Source of the DNA: Arthrobacter sp. StoSoilB22
Lineage (GTDB): Bacteria > Actinomycetota > Actinomycetes > Actinomycetales > Micrococcaceae
DNA length: 64,000 nucleotides
Reading direction: 5' to 3'
Assembly: GCF_019977315.1 (NCBI RefSeq)
Contig: NZ_AP024652.1
Span: forward strand, 496,001-560,000
Shown: positions 26,519-34,722 of the stretch, in pieces
How positions within the stretch are numbered: the stretch's first letter is position 1
Layout of the letters: every line of letters starts with the position of its first letter
Notes under the pieces: generated by a model
What the model was told of the DNA's origin: nothing
The model's input: the letters and a program-made list of their open reading frames with translations, nothing else
The model's database searches: none
Position numbers and translations under genes: made by a program

Positions 26519-26726
26519 TGTTTCCCCAATAACGAGCCCACCAACGGGCAGCCTGACGCCCGGAAGGATCGGTGTCGGGACATATCTTTACAGACGTTGG
26601 AGAAAATCCGAAATCATGAGTTTCTGGATGTCAGGCCCCAAGGCCGTACTCCTCCAGCCAAGGAGGACACCAATGTCCCTCTAGGGGAGTCACTCTCGCC
26701 AGGGATGCTGACAATCGCGCCACGGT

Positions 26727-26770
26727 AGGAGGCCGACGACGGCGGGTGCTGCCGCCGTCGTCGGCCTCCT
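26727..26770 (-). terminator. Strong terminator hairpin downstream of the secreted-protein pair
   Basis: A perfect 19-bp stem (AGGAGGCCGACGACGGCGG and its complement) closes on a 6-nt loop. It lies 22 bp after the stop at 26792. The rest of 26519-26726 holds only the presumed vanW promoter region; I see no further gene there. Confidence 0.85.
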
Positions 26771-26791
26771 CATCCAGTCAGTGAGTGGGCG

Positions 26792-27727
26792 CTAGCCGAA
26801 CACCCGGGTGCCTTCAGGCATCGCGGGCATGGAGGAGGCTCCGCCGCCGAGGTCCTTGTCGTTGGCGGTCAGGCCGGTGGGGTCGTAGTAGGCGGCGACC
26901 AAGCGCTGCTTGATGTATCCGAGCACTATCTGCCCCTTGCTATCGCAGTTCCTGGCGGTGATGGCCGTGAAGTTCTGCCAGCCGTTCCCCGCCGCCGGGC
27001 GGATGGTCTTGGAGCTCCACTGGGTGGGGGTGGCGTCCGGGATGATGTACTGGCGCAGTTCGCCGGTGGAGAGGGTGGCCATCAACACGGCAACGGGCTT
27101 GCCGTTGATGGCGATTGAAGGCGCTGAGCCGATGGATGTGATGGAGGCGCCTCCGCCGAACACCTTGACCGTGCCGGTGATGGTTCGGGCGTTCGTGTCG
27201 AGGTTGTAGCGGTAGAGTTCGCCGCCGCTGGTGAGCCGGAAAATGAACTGCTGGCCCCGGACGTCCGCTGTTCCGCTGTAGGCGGTGGTGATGGACTTTT
27301 GGAACCAGCCGTTCCCGATGGTGGTCACCGGTCCGTCTATGGAGTGCTTCCAGGTGCCGTCCGCCTGGAGGTCCTGCCGCTGGTTGTAGAACTTCGCTTT
27401 GCCGTCAGAGGAGGTGCCGAAGTAGGAGAACTTGCCGAACGTCTCGTCACCCATCCCGCCGGTTTGCGTCAGGTAAGTCGCATCGAACGGTACAGGCGAG
27501 GACCAGCTCTTGTTCTCCCAGCGGAGCTTGCCGCCGCTGAGGAAGATGGCACCGAGATTCCCGTTCGGTTCGACGCTCAGCAGGCCGCCAAAGCAGTCGG
27601 CGGGCGTCGGGGTGGGAGTGGGGTAAGCCGTGGCAGCGCTGGCGGGAGCGGCGCCGGAGAGTGCCAGTGCGCAGGCGGCGAGGCACCCGAACAGCTTAGT
27701 GGTGAGTTTCATATGCGGACTGCTCAT
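26792..27727 (-). CDS. Secreted beta-propeller (tachylectin-like) protein
   Basis: This is a 311-residue exported protein. A signal peptide ends near residue 31 (APASAATA), followed by a Thr-Pro repeat (YPTPTPTPAD). The rest is built of blades reminiscent of tachylectin-2-type lectins: GNGWFQKSITTAY and NGWQNFTAITARN, with LYRYN/LRQYI strands. It may bind carbohydrate outside the cell, but no ligand can be named. ATG 27727 overlaps the stop of the small secreted gene upstream (ATGA). A second in-frame ATG at 27712 (MKLTTKLFG) would also give a good signal peptide. Two Cys flank the propeller. Confidence 0.7.
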   Translation of the reverse strand: MSSPHMKLTTKLFGCLAACALALSGAAPASAATAYPTPTPTPADCFGGLLSVEPNGNLGAIFLSGGKLRWENKSWSSPVPFDATYLTQTGGMGDETFGKFSYFGTSSDGKAKFYNQRQDLQADGTWKHSIDGPVTTIGNGWFQKSITTAYSGTADVRGQQFIFRLTSGGELYRYNLDTNARTITGTVKVFGGGASITSIGSAPSIAINGKPVAVLMATLSTGELRQYIIPDATPTQWSSKTIRPAAGNGWQNFTAITARNCDSKGQIVLGYIKQRLVAAYYDPTGLTANDKDLGGGASSMPAMPEGTRVFG

Positions 27728-28059
27728 CGGACGTTGCGCCAAACCTGAACGGCCCTGGTGCCTGCCGGGCAGTTGGCGTAGGAGGTGTTGAAGCCTTGTG
27801 AGGCAGGCATCTGCCACCTCCAGGGCCCGGTCACGATAGCCTCATGACCGGTGGGGACATGACGGCACTTGCCCGCAACCTGATACTCAGTGCCCGGCGC
27901 ATCGGAATTGCAACTGCCTCCCACACTGTATTCGTAGTGGATCCAGACGTTGCAGTTCGCATAGCCATCGTTAGCCAACGCAGGTTGAGCCGTGAGCAAT
28001 GCCCCTCCCATGAAGGCAAGGGCAGCGCTGGCAGCAAGAATTTTTTTAGCAATCTTCAT
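27724..28059 (-). CDS. Small secreted Cys-containing protein
   Basis: This is a 111-residue protein with a signal peptide ending near residue 29 (QPALA-N). The mature part of about 82 residues has four cysteines (NCNVW, SCNSD, KCRHV, NCPAG), enough for two disulfides, and many aromatic residues. I do not recognise its family. Translational overlap with the tachylectin-like gene suggests the two exported proteins are made together and may form a complex or a toxin/lectin pair. The function is unknown. Confidence 0.7.
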   Translation of the reverse strand: MKIAKKILAASAALAFMGGALLTAQPALANDGYANCNVWIHYEYSVGGSCNSDAPGTEYQVAGKCRHVPTGHEAIVTGPWRWQMPASQGFNTSYANCPAGTRAVQVWRNVR

Positions 28060-28148
28060 GGTGTTCCCCCGGGGTCGGTTAGGTAGTCCCTTGATACTCG
28101 GGCACGCCCGGTCCTCGCGCTATGGGGCGAACTACCCACGTGTTGTGC

Positions 28149-28736
28149 TCAGCGAGAGGCGAAAGCGATCTCTTCCGTGCGGGCAATGCCGCGCTGGATG
28201 GCCGCCTTGTCGATTCCCAAGAGCGTGGTGAGCCACATTCCGTTCTGCACCACAACAACGTCGGCCGCTCGGTCCCGACATTCCTCAGGAGACAGCCCGG
28301 GAACGGCGTTGCCGATCAAGGCCGCGAGCCCTTGAAGATACCTCTCAAAGGCTGCGGCATTGATGCGTGCAAAGTCCTCATCCGCCTGGGCGAGGGCCCA
28401 CAAATGAAGTCGGAGGGATAGGTATGGTGTGGTCAGAAGACCGGGATCCGCAACGCGTCGCAGCGACTCCCGGAGTTGCTCGTCCGGGGTTGAGGTAGCC
28501 TTCGGCTCCACCAGCAGGAGGTCGTGCTCTTCGATCTGGTGGAGTACCGCTCGGATCAGGCTCGATTTGTCTTCGTAGTAGTAGTTCACAAGCCCCAGCG
28601 CGACGCCGGCTTCACGCGCCACAGCCCGCATGTTAATGCCTGAAATGCCGTGGCGGGAGAGCAGTTCCAAGGCCGCGTCGAGAATGCGTTTCTGCCTATC
28701 GACCTGTTCGCCGGACTTTACGGTGCTTGTACCCAT
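28149..28736 (-). CDS. TetR-family regulator, BetI-like
   Basis: This is a 195-residue TetR regulator. The HTH region is RILDAALELLSRHGISGINMRAVAREAGVALGLVNYYYEDK (residues about 16-56, split here), and the C-terminal domain resembles BetI_C proteins (LSLRLHLWALAQADEDF ... ECRDRAADVVVVQNGMWLTTLLG). BetI represses choline-oxidation genes, and this window has betBA 4.3 kb away with paired dyad operators but no adjacent betI. This protein is a candidate regulator, though many BetI-like proteins act on other targets. Confidence 0.8.
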   Translation of the reverse strand: MGTSTVKSGEQVDRQKRILDAALELLSRHGISGINMRAVAREAGVALGLVNYYYEDKSSLIRAVLHQIEEHDLLLVEPKATSTPDEQLRESLRRVADPGLLTTPYLSLRLHLWALAQADEDFARINAAAFERYLQGLAALIGNAVPGLSPEECRDRAADVVVVQNGMWLTTLLGIDKAAIQRGIARTEEIAFASR

Positions 28737-28780
28737 CCGGCCAGACTATTGCCTCAGCCTGATCAACGCATCCTGACCGT

Positions 28781-28844
28781 CTACAGGTTCTTTTCTGCGT
28801 AGATCCGCAGGGCATCCCTGACGAAGATGGCCACTGATTCGCCG
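28781..28844 (-). repeat. Left direct repeat: detached 3' end of a TipA-type merR gene
   Basis: This 64-bp segment matches 35095-35158 at 60 of 64 positions, in the same orientation. On the minus strand it reads ...FVRDALRIYAEKNL followed by TAG, the C-terminus of the MerR protein at 35095, but with no gene body upstream. The two copies bracket the peptide-biosynthesis operon. It looks like the displaced end of a gene used as an insertion or recombination target. Confidence 0.85.
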
Positions 28845-28871
28845 GTGCAGCGACGGGCTATTCTGCGTTTG

Positions 28872-30227
28872 TCAGGCCTTCGCTGGCTGAACGGGCCCTG
28901 ACGGCGGTTCGTCCAGGCCGTCATGTACGGGCAATCTGGTAAAGCTGCGCAGCTGACGGCTGCAGAGGCAGATCAGCGCGCCGACCACGAACCCGCAGCT
29001 ACCCACTACTACCGATGCTTGAACCCCTGCGATGGCAGCAACTGCACCACCCATGAGGGCGCCGATGGGATCAACGCCCCAAGAGACGAAGCGTGCCGTT
29101 CCGGCAACCTTGGACAGGTGGCGTTCTGGAAAGAGCGCTTGTCGCATCGAGCGCCCAATGATCATGTTGACGACGATGCACAATTCAAAAACGGCGAAAA
29201 CAATCGACGTAATCACGGCGGCGCTTACCCCGTGTGTAGCCGCAGTCAAGGGAAGGCAGAGCCCGGCAAGGGCAATAATGCTGAAGGAGACAGTGAGAAC
29301 CTGTCCCAGACGTGCCCGCTGCGTGATTCGGTCCGTCAAGGCCGATCCGATGATTCCAACGACAGCAGGTATAACGAACACCAGCCCCAGGAGTGCCGGA
29401 TTCATGCCAAGCACTGTGAGCGCGTAGACGGAGAACACCGCCAGAATCCACGAGTCGAAAAAGTTGTACGCCGTGGCAGCGAGTAACACCACCCTTTGCG
29501 GCGTCTGCTTCCATAACAGGCTGAAGCCCAACCGGATTTCGCGAAGATGCCCGCGAACAGCGTTTTGTTGCGCGACGTCATGATCCTCCGCTTCCCTTGA
29601 TGAGCGGTCGAGCGGAAGCTTGATGAGCATCAACGAGCTGAAGACATAAGTGACGGCATTGATGGCAACAATAAAGGGCGCCCCGAGGGTGCTGATGATG
29701 ATTCCAGCAACAGCTGCGCCGCCTGACTCAGTGACAGACATCCCCCCTTCGATCCACGAATTTGCGCGGATAAGGAGCTTTCGCGGAACCACCGAAGGGA
29801 TCGCTGCAGCCATGGCGCTCTCGTACAGCAAAGTCAGGACGCCTACCGAAAAGAGTGCAATGGCAAGAATCTGCCAATTCAGGGAACCCGCCAGCATCAG
29901 GGCAAGAACCACGGCGAACACAATGAACCTGCCACTGTTGCAAACATGCAGCAGGACGTGGCGCCGGGAGCGGTCCGCTATGACACCTGCAGACAGCGAA
30001 ATGAACAGCGGAGCCGACAGTCCGGCAGCCACCACCCAGCTGACCTGGGTGGCGTCCAGCCCAAGGACAGTAACGCCGATCACCGGCACGGCGAAGGCCA
30101 TCATGGCTGATCCGGCATTCGACACGAAGTCGCCTACCCACAGCCGGTAGAAGCCGGTGCGGGCAAGACTGTGGTTCTGCTGCGCCTGTTGTTCGTCGGT
30201 GGCGTCTGTTGATGTTGTTTCGACCAA
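28872..30227 (-). CDS. MFS exporter of the RiPP-like cluster
   Basis: This is a 451-residue, 12-helix major facilitator of the DHA3 kind (EntS/macrolide-efflux-like), opening with FYRLWVGDFVSNAGSAMMAFAVPV and a loop-2/3 motif AGVIADRSRRHVLL. The TTG at 30227 is chosen because CAGGAG lies 7 nt upstream; the upstream gene stops 4 bp before it. As the last gene of the operon that starts with a precursor peptide, it most likely exports the mature peptide product and gives self-protection, comparable in position and type to MccC of microcin C clusters. The substrate is inferred. Confidence 0.82.
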   Translation of the reverse strand: MVETTSTDATDEQQAQQNHSLARTGFYRLWVGDFVSNAGSAMMAFAVPVIGVTVLGLDATQVSWVVAAGLSAPLFISLSAGVIADRSRRHVLLHVCNSGRFIVFAVVLALMLAGSLNWQILAIALFSVGVLTLLYESAMAAAIPSVVPRKLLIRANSWIEGGMSVTESGGAAVAGIIISTLGAPFIVAINAVTYVFSSLMLIKLPLDRSSREAEDHDVAQQNAVRGHLREIRLGFSLLWKQTPQRVVLLAATAYNFFDSWILAVFSVYALTVLGMNPALLGLVFVIPAVVGIIGSALTDRITQRARLGQVLTVSFSIIALAGLCLPLTAATHGVSAAVITSIVFAVFELCIVVNMIIGRSMRQALFPERHLSKVAGTARFVSWGVDPIGALMGGAVAAIAGVQASVVVGSCGFVVGALICLCSRQLRSFTRLPVHDGLDEPPSGPVQPAKA

Positions 30228-30231
30228 GAGG

Positions 30232-31485
30232 TCACTCCTGTGTGCTGTGTTTCCTGAGGACGTAGCCGCCCATGAGCGTAGTGGTGGTGCTGGCCGCAAG
30301 CTGATCTTCGGGGAGCCGGCCCAGCGTCCGGGCGAACCAGGAAGCCACAGCAGCAATTTGTTGCTCACTGGCGGGGGAGCCTATGACCAACTTATAGTCC
30401 GCGTATTCCGTCACGAGGGTCCGGAGGGCGTCCTCGCGAAGGGTACCTGTTCGCTGCTGGGGGAGCTTGTTTGTCAAAGGGTCATGACGCTGGTATCCGA
30501 GCGAGGTGTGCATGTCGGTATACCGGCTCATGACCGATCTGGTGTAAACCAGGTCGCGGGGCGCCCACTGAGGTGCGGTCACTTTCCGGGCCAGTCCGAT
30601 CCCTCGATAGACAGGGTGCACCACCAGGCGTTGGCCGAGGGTGAGGGAGCTGTTAACGTCTGCGAACTCCTCCATCGCATCAGCCCACGCTGTGGGGTAA
30701 GGGGCGCAGTAGAGACGCGCGGCAACCGGCTCATCGTCTAGCTTCGCTGCCACGATGCTGACTTCACGCTGCTCCGGATCGAAATCGAGCTTGGGATAAT
30801 AGTGAAAGCGCTGCAGGGCGGCGTAGTCGGGAAAGGTGCCATGCCCGACGTCGATCTTCTCGCCAAGCGGCCATGACCGGGCGCCACTATGCTCTAGAAC
30901 CCTCGGAGAGTCGTTGGCACGGACGCGGATAGTGCGGTCCGGTGCCAACGCGGTTTCGATGTCATCGTGGGCAGTAGCAACCAAGAGATCGATGTTGCGC
31001 TTTCGGCAGGTCCGCTGCAGGTTGAAAGCGACAACTGATGCCGCCGTCCGGTCAACAGTGGACAGGAACTCGTCCACCAGTATCCTGCGGGAGCCGCCAG
31101 CAATCGCCGCGGCGAGACGGGCACGGAAATGCTGCCCATCCGAGAGCCACGATGCCGGTCTGATGACAACCTGGGCATCACCAAGACCAAACCGCGCAAG
31201 GAGCGCAATGCGGGTGCCAAGGCTTCCTGTGAACTGATCGATCAGCGGCACATCCGGTGCGAGGTCAGGGAGAAGGCTCCACGAGGGGTCAACAGATTGG
31301 ACCTGCCGCAGAATCGCAGACTTACCGCAGCCACTGGGGCCGGTGATGAAAGTGATGCCGGCCCCGATCTGAATGTTCAGCGGGGGTATGGCACTCCAGA
31401 CGTAGTGGGCGTCCTCGAAGAAGGCGTCGATGACCGCTGGCACCAAGGACCCGCCAGTGACCGGTGGGGCCTCCCAGGCGGTCAC
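30232..31485 (-). CDS. ABC-type ATPase fused to a GNAT-like acetyltransferase domain
   Basis: This is a 417-residue fusion resembling the COG2401 group. The N-terminal half is a soluble ABC ATPase: Walker A GPSGCGKS at 49-56, signature-like LSDGQ at 114-118 (canonical LSGGQ), Walker B RRILVDEF at 133-140 and switch His173. The C-terminal half (about 200-417) looks like a GNAT domain, with VVHPVYRGIGLARKV as the acetyl-CoA pyrophosphate-binding turn. No membrane segments are present, so it is not a transporter by itself. GTG 31485 overlaps the dehydrogenase stop. A role in acetylating or releasing the peptide, or in immunity, is inference. Confidence 0.75.
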   Translation of the reverse strand: MTAWEAPPVTGGSLVPAVIDAFFEDAHYVWSAIPPLNIQIGAGITFITGPSGCGKSAILRQVQSVDPSWSLLPDLAPDVPLIDQFTGSLGTRIALLARFGLGDAQVVIRPASWLSDGQHFRARLAAAIAGGSRRILVDEFLSTVDRTAASVVAFNLQRTCRKRNIDLLVATAHDDIETALAPDRTIRVRANDSPRVLEHSGARSWPLGEKIDVGHGTFPDYAALQRFHYYPKLDFDPEQREVSIVAAKLDDEPVAARLYCAPYPTAWADAMEEFADVNSSLTLGQRLVVHPVYRGIGLARKVTAPQWAPRDLVYTRSVMSRYTDMHTSLGYQRHDPLTNKLPQQRTGTLREDALRTLVTEYADYKLVIGSPASEQQIAAVASWFARTLGRLPEDQLAASTTTTLMGGYVLRKHSTQE

Positions 31486-32606
31486 TTCGAGGCCGCTTTC
31501 TGCAGGAGGTCCAGATGCTGGTCACCGTACTCCTGATAACTCGACGTGGCACCATTGATATGCCCGATGCTGACGCTGGTCAGGACAATCTGTTCACCGG
31601 GTGACAGGTTAAGTGCCGCCTCCATCTCTGCGGCATGGATGGCATTTGACGGCACGGCTCCCAGTCCCTTGTCCGCAGCAGCGAGCAAGGCGTTCTGGGA
31701 CATGTGCCCGGCCTGAAGCAACAGAGCGTTGAAGCCGGACGCGGCGTTGTACTTCCACGCGGTACGAGACACCGCCCCAACTATGACGATGATCGCGGCC
31801 GCGGTGTCCGCCCACCGTTGGTTCCCGAGCAGTCGCATCGCATTGGTGCGGATATCAACGGACACCACTTCAAGGGCATTGGATGTTGGCCGGTAGCGGT
31901 ATACGCCCTGCGATATTCCTTCGACATTCTGGACGATGACATAGCAATCGGCGCCGTTAAGACCACCGGCGCTGGGTGCAAATGAAAGTGGCAGGGGCGG
32001 ACGCATGGGGGCTTTCCGGTAGCTTTGGATTCCAGCAGTTGCCCAGAGCACACTGCTGAGGTCCTGGAGGCTCACTGCTTCTTGGATGAAATCGCGCCGG
32101 CTCCGACGTCGTTCAAGTGATGACGTGAGTCCAGAACCCAGGGAACCGGTAGGCAGACCCACGGCCGTTGCACCCTCCGGCACCCCGGGGGCGAGGTCGT
32201 CTCCGGCATGATCGCGGAGAGCCCGGCCGAAGTCCATCGCTTCGGTTCGATCATCGCTGAATCGGAGGCTTCGAGTGACCAGGTGGTGGTCTGCCGTGGT
32301 TTCGCCAAAGGGCCAGTTGCTGCTGAAAGTGGCTTCTGCCTGTTCTGCCTCGGAGCCTTCTTCCAGGAGGAATCCATCCGACACCAGCGCGTTCAGGATT
32401 TCATCTGCCCGTTGGTTGTCGCCCACGCCGTCATCAAGCTGCCTGCGGATCCGGTCCGACTCCGTCCATTCGGTGCTCTGCCGCAGGATGTTCCAGATCG
32501 GCTGCGGAATTCGGCGGACGGCGCCGTTCGATGGGTTGGCGCCCACCACACTCCCATCACGAAACCGAAAGGTCAACCGGTGGGCAGTACGGACCCTGGC
32601 GTTCAT
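31482..32606 (-). CDS. SagB-type FMN-dependent dehydrogenase
   Basis: This is a 374-residue nitroreductase-fold enzyme of the SagB/ThcOx group, which in other RiPPs oxidises azolines to azoles or otherwise dehydrogenates peptides. The FMN-binding RRRSRRDF lies at 166-173 and PSAGGLNGAD at 211-220, then GVYRY near 234 and AALNLSPGEQIVLTSVSIGH near the end. Residues 1-90 look like a winged-helix, PqqD/RRE-like domain that could grip a leader peptide (inference). ATG 32606 overlaps the previous stop as ATGA and has GGGAGA upstream; a start at 32633 would overlap 31 nt. No YcaO cyclodehydratase is encoded nearby, which is unusual for this enzyme class. Confidence 0.8.
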   Translation of the reverse strand: MNARVRTAHRLTFRFRDGSVVGANPSNGAVRRIPQPIWNILRQSTEWTESDRIRRQLDDGVGDNQRADEILNALVSDGFLLEEGSEAEQAEATFSSNWPFGETTADHHLVTRSLRFSDDRTEAMDFGRALRDHAGDDLAPGVPEGATAVGLPTGSLGSGLTSSLERRRSRRDFIQEAVSLQDLSSVLWATAGIQSYRKAPMRPPLPLSFAPSAGGLNGADCYVIVQNVEGISQGVYRYRPTSNALEVVSVDIRTNAMRLLGNQRWADTAAAIIVIVGAVSRTAWKYNAASGFNALLLQAGHMSQNALLAAADKGLGAVPSNAIHAAEMEAALNLSPGEQIVLTSVSIGHINGATSSYQEYGDQHLDLLQKAASK

Positions 32607-33712
32607 TCTTCTCCCCATTGAATTTGTTCCCAATCAACTTCAGCCCTGGCGTTCACAACGGGCCGGTCCACTCTAATGCGGCCACTGCTGCTGAGAGTCG
32701 AAACTGCCCGTAAGAGTGGCACAAATCCATGTCCGACTCCGAATGCCGTGTCAATAATCTCCAGTTGTGCACCATGTAAGGGAGCATCTCCCCGCAAGTA
32801 TTCGTTGTAGTCCACTGAATGCAGATGGCAGGAAATACTCTGCCGGGATAGCTGCTGCTTGATATTCGTGGCGACTGTTTTGTTCGGATGGAAATCGGTG
32901 TATTGGATGGTTATCGTCCCGAATCCGCCATTGCCAGTCATTGTTGTGTGAGCAGCGGGCAGTTCCGTGTACGTCCCCCCAGTCACGGCGGCCAGTTCCA
33001 AGGGATCGAGGCTCGCCGCGAACCCTTGGGAAACCGTTGACCCCCGCGCAAACCTCAGCCCCATCACCAGATCAACGCTGCGGTTTAGGTCTTTGTCCCT
33101 ACGGAACGGGCGGCCGCCCAACACTCTGGTCAGGTCCAGTTCACCTCGCCTAAACATCGCCTCTCCCTCGTCAACGGATTCAGTGGAAATGATGCTGATG
33201 CTGTCCACTCCCTGACTTTTCGAACCTCGGCGACGCCGCAGGTTGACTGTCCTGCCGCCAGCGCCGATGTCATCGATGACATAGGGTCCGCTCGTGTGCC
33301 GCGTCGCGCTGTCCCGGATACAGGGAGTCAGTGAAAATGCTGCGGTGGCGAGGAGTGTCTGTAGGCGTTCAACCGGAAGGGGACTGTTTACCAGCAGCCT
33401 GTCCGTTTGGCGCTCGACATTCCCTGAGCGCTGACTTGCCGTTACTGCGAGGCCGCGTGCGACGCAGCGCTCGAGTTCCGCGACGGTTACTCTGTGGCCA
33501 TCCGTCCACGTCGTGTCTTCGGCGGGAAACAGTGCGGTCACGTTCTCTTCGACCTGTTCAAGACAGGCTCCTTGGGGAACGATCGATCCGTTGGGGCGGA
33601 GGAGAAAAGGGCGGGCGTGGACAGCTGATGTGGTGAAGGCCCAGGCATGGTCAAGGTGTGGGGGGAAGGTCACCCGCCGCAGCGGAAGTTCAGCTTCGGC
33701 ACTAAGCATCAT
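32603..33712 (-). CDS. Cytoplasmic SBP_bac_5-like (oligopeptide-binding fold) protein
   Basis: This is a 369-residue protein resembling family-5 solute-binding proteins but lacking a signal peptide or lipobox. Family-like stretches are the early ALFPAEDTTWTDGHRVTVAELERCV (about 90-115), then TSGPYVIDDIGAGGRTVNLRR and GEAMFRRGELDLTRV. No helix-turn-helix is seen, so it is not an SgrR-type regulator. In a peptide-modifying operon it may present the precursor to the enzymes or bind the finished product as an immunity factor; both are hypotheses. Two consecutive ATG codons (33712, 33709) and a GTG (33721) are possible starts. It overlaps the E1-like gene. Confidence 0.65.
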   Translation of the reverse strand: MMLSAEAELPLRRVTFPPHLDHAWAFTTSAVHARPFLLRPNGSIVPQGACLEQVEENVTALFPAEDTTWTDGHRVTVAELERCVARGLAVTASQRSGNVERQTDRLLVNSPLPVERLQTLLATAAFSLTPCIRDSATRHTSGPYVIDDIGAGGRTVNLRRRRGSKSQGVDSISIISTESVDEGEAMFRRGELDLTRVLGGRPFRRDKDLNRSVDLVMGLRFARGSTVSQGFAASLDPLELAAVTGGTYTELPAAHTTMTGNGGFGTITIQYTDFHPNKTVATNIKQQLSRQSISCHLHSVDYNEYLRGDAPLHGAQLEIIDTAFGVGHGFVPLLRAVSTLSSSGRIRVDRPVVNARAEVDWEQIQWGEE

Positions 33713-34673
33713 GGTGCGCACAGTCCCGGGCGAGTGAGCGGTGAATTGTCAACGAATCGAACTCAAGAGTCATTCGGGTCGGCTCGCTATCGGTGTCCGG
33801 GGCCACGGCCCAGTCAAGGACACGTTGTGCCATGAGGGCACCCACCAAAGTATTGGTGACTCCATGGGACCACGGGGTCACGGCTTGCTTCGCAGCCCGG
33901 GACCCGTACCAGCACGCCAAACATACTGTTTGGCGGGGACTGAAGAAGGGGCCCACATGGCCAAGGTCGACGCCCACGGCGCCGGTCATCACTGGTAAGC
34001 CAGCGGACAGGCACGCAGTAACCACTTGCTGTTCAATCCCAGCCGGTGAGTCGATGCACGACGCCACGACGGTGACTGACGGATATTCGCCGAGTAATAG
34101 TGCCACGTCGCTCTCACTGGAAATCCGGCGATCGACGGTTTGGATGTCAGCGTCCTCCACTCGCTCCGAGATCCAAGCCTTCGTCGTGTCCAGTTTGGCG
34201 GCACCAACGTCGGACGTCCGCCAAAGGAATTGACGGTTGAAGTTGGAGAGCTCTACGGCGTCGTGATCGACCAGGACGAAGCGGCGTACGCCTGCTGCGA
34301 CCAAGTGCTGGATCAGGACCGTTCCTGTTCCGCCGACGCCGAGTACCAGGACGCGCTGATCACCGATCTGCTGCTGCGCAAGCTGTGGAGCCTTTGAACG
34401 CGTGGCCAGATATCCGAGGGATCGACTCTGACGCTCGTCCACTTCAACGTGAGGATGGCGTTCAATGATGACGTGGCGCTCCACGAGCGCGTTGAGCAGT
34501 TTGCGCATTGCGGCGTTCGCTGTGGACGGATCCGCCATTGCTGCATGGAGCAGACTCGCAGTGGCGTCGTGTTGAAGTAGAGCCACTGTCCGGCGGCTGT
34601 ACTCGTCCTCGATGGTCAGGGTTTCCTCGTCGAATGCGACGGCTTTTGCGGGGTGAAATTCGTAGTGGAACAT
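33702..34673 (-). CDS. E1/ThiF-like peptide-adenylating enzyme (MccB/PaaA-like)
   Basis: This is a 323-residue enzyme of the E1-like family that activates a C-terminal carboxylate with ATP. Visible residues are the nucleotide loop GVGGTG at 112-117, DHD at 136-138, NFNRQ with the conserved Arg at 144-148, and Lys160. A single CLAC pair at 251-254 may be half of a reduced zinc site. The segment GAVGVDLGHVGPFFSP resembles the same place in microcin C MccB. Residues 1-80 look like a small winged-helix domain and may recognise the leader peptide. It follows the precursor gene after a hairpin. Which residue it activates (the C-terminal Cys or a side chain) is unknown. Confidence 0.82.
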   Translation of the reverse strand: MFHYEFHPAKAVAFDEETLTIEDEYSRRTVALLQHDATASLLHAAMADPSTANAAMRKLLNALVERHVIIERHPHVEVDERQSRSLGYLATRSKAPQLAQQQIGDQRVLVLGVGGTGTVLIQHLVAAGVRRFVLVDHDAVELSNFNRQFLWRTSDVGAAKLDTTKAWISERVEDADIQTVDRRISSESDVALLLGEYPSVTVVASCIDSPAGIEQQVVTACLSAGLPVMTGAVGVDLGHVGPFFSPRQTVCLACWYGSRAAKQAVTPWSHGVTNTLVGALMAQRVLDWAVAPDTDSEPTRMTLEFDSLTIHRSLARDCAHHDA

Positions 34674-34680
34674 AAGATGC

Positions 34681-34704
34681 GGCGGGCGCCCGAAGGCACC
34701 CGCC
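34681..34704 (-). terminator. UUCG hairpin between precursor peptide and E1 genes
   Basis: The minus-strand RNA forms a 10-bp stem (one G-U pair), GGCGGGUGCC-UUCG-GGCGCCCGCC. It begins 18 nt after the precursor stop and ends 7 nt before the E1 start. A partial terminator or stabiliser here is typical of RiPP operons that make far more precursor than enzyme. Confidence 0.8.
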
Positions 34705-34722
34705 GCTCCCTGTCTTCTTCGA

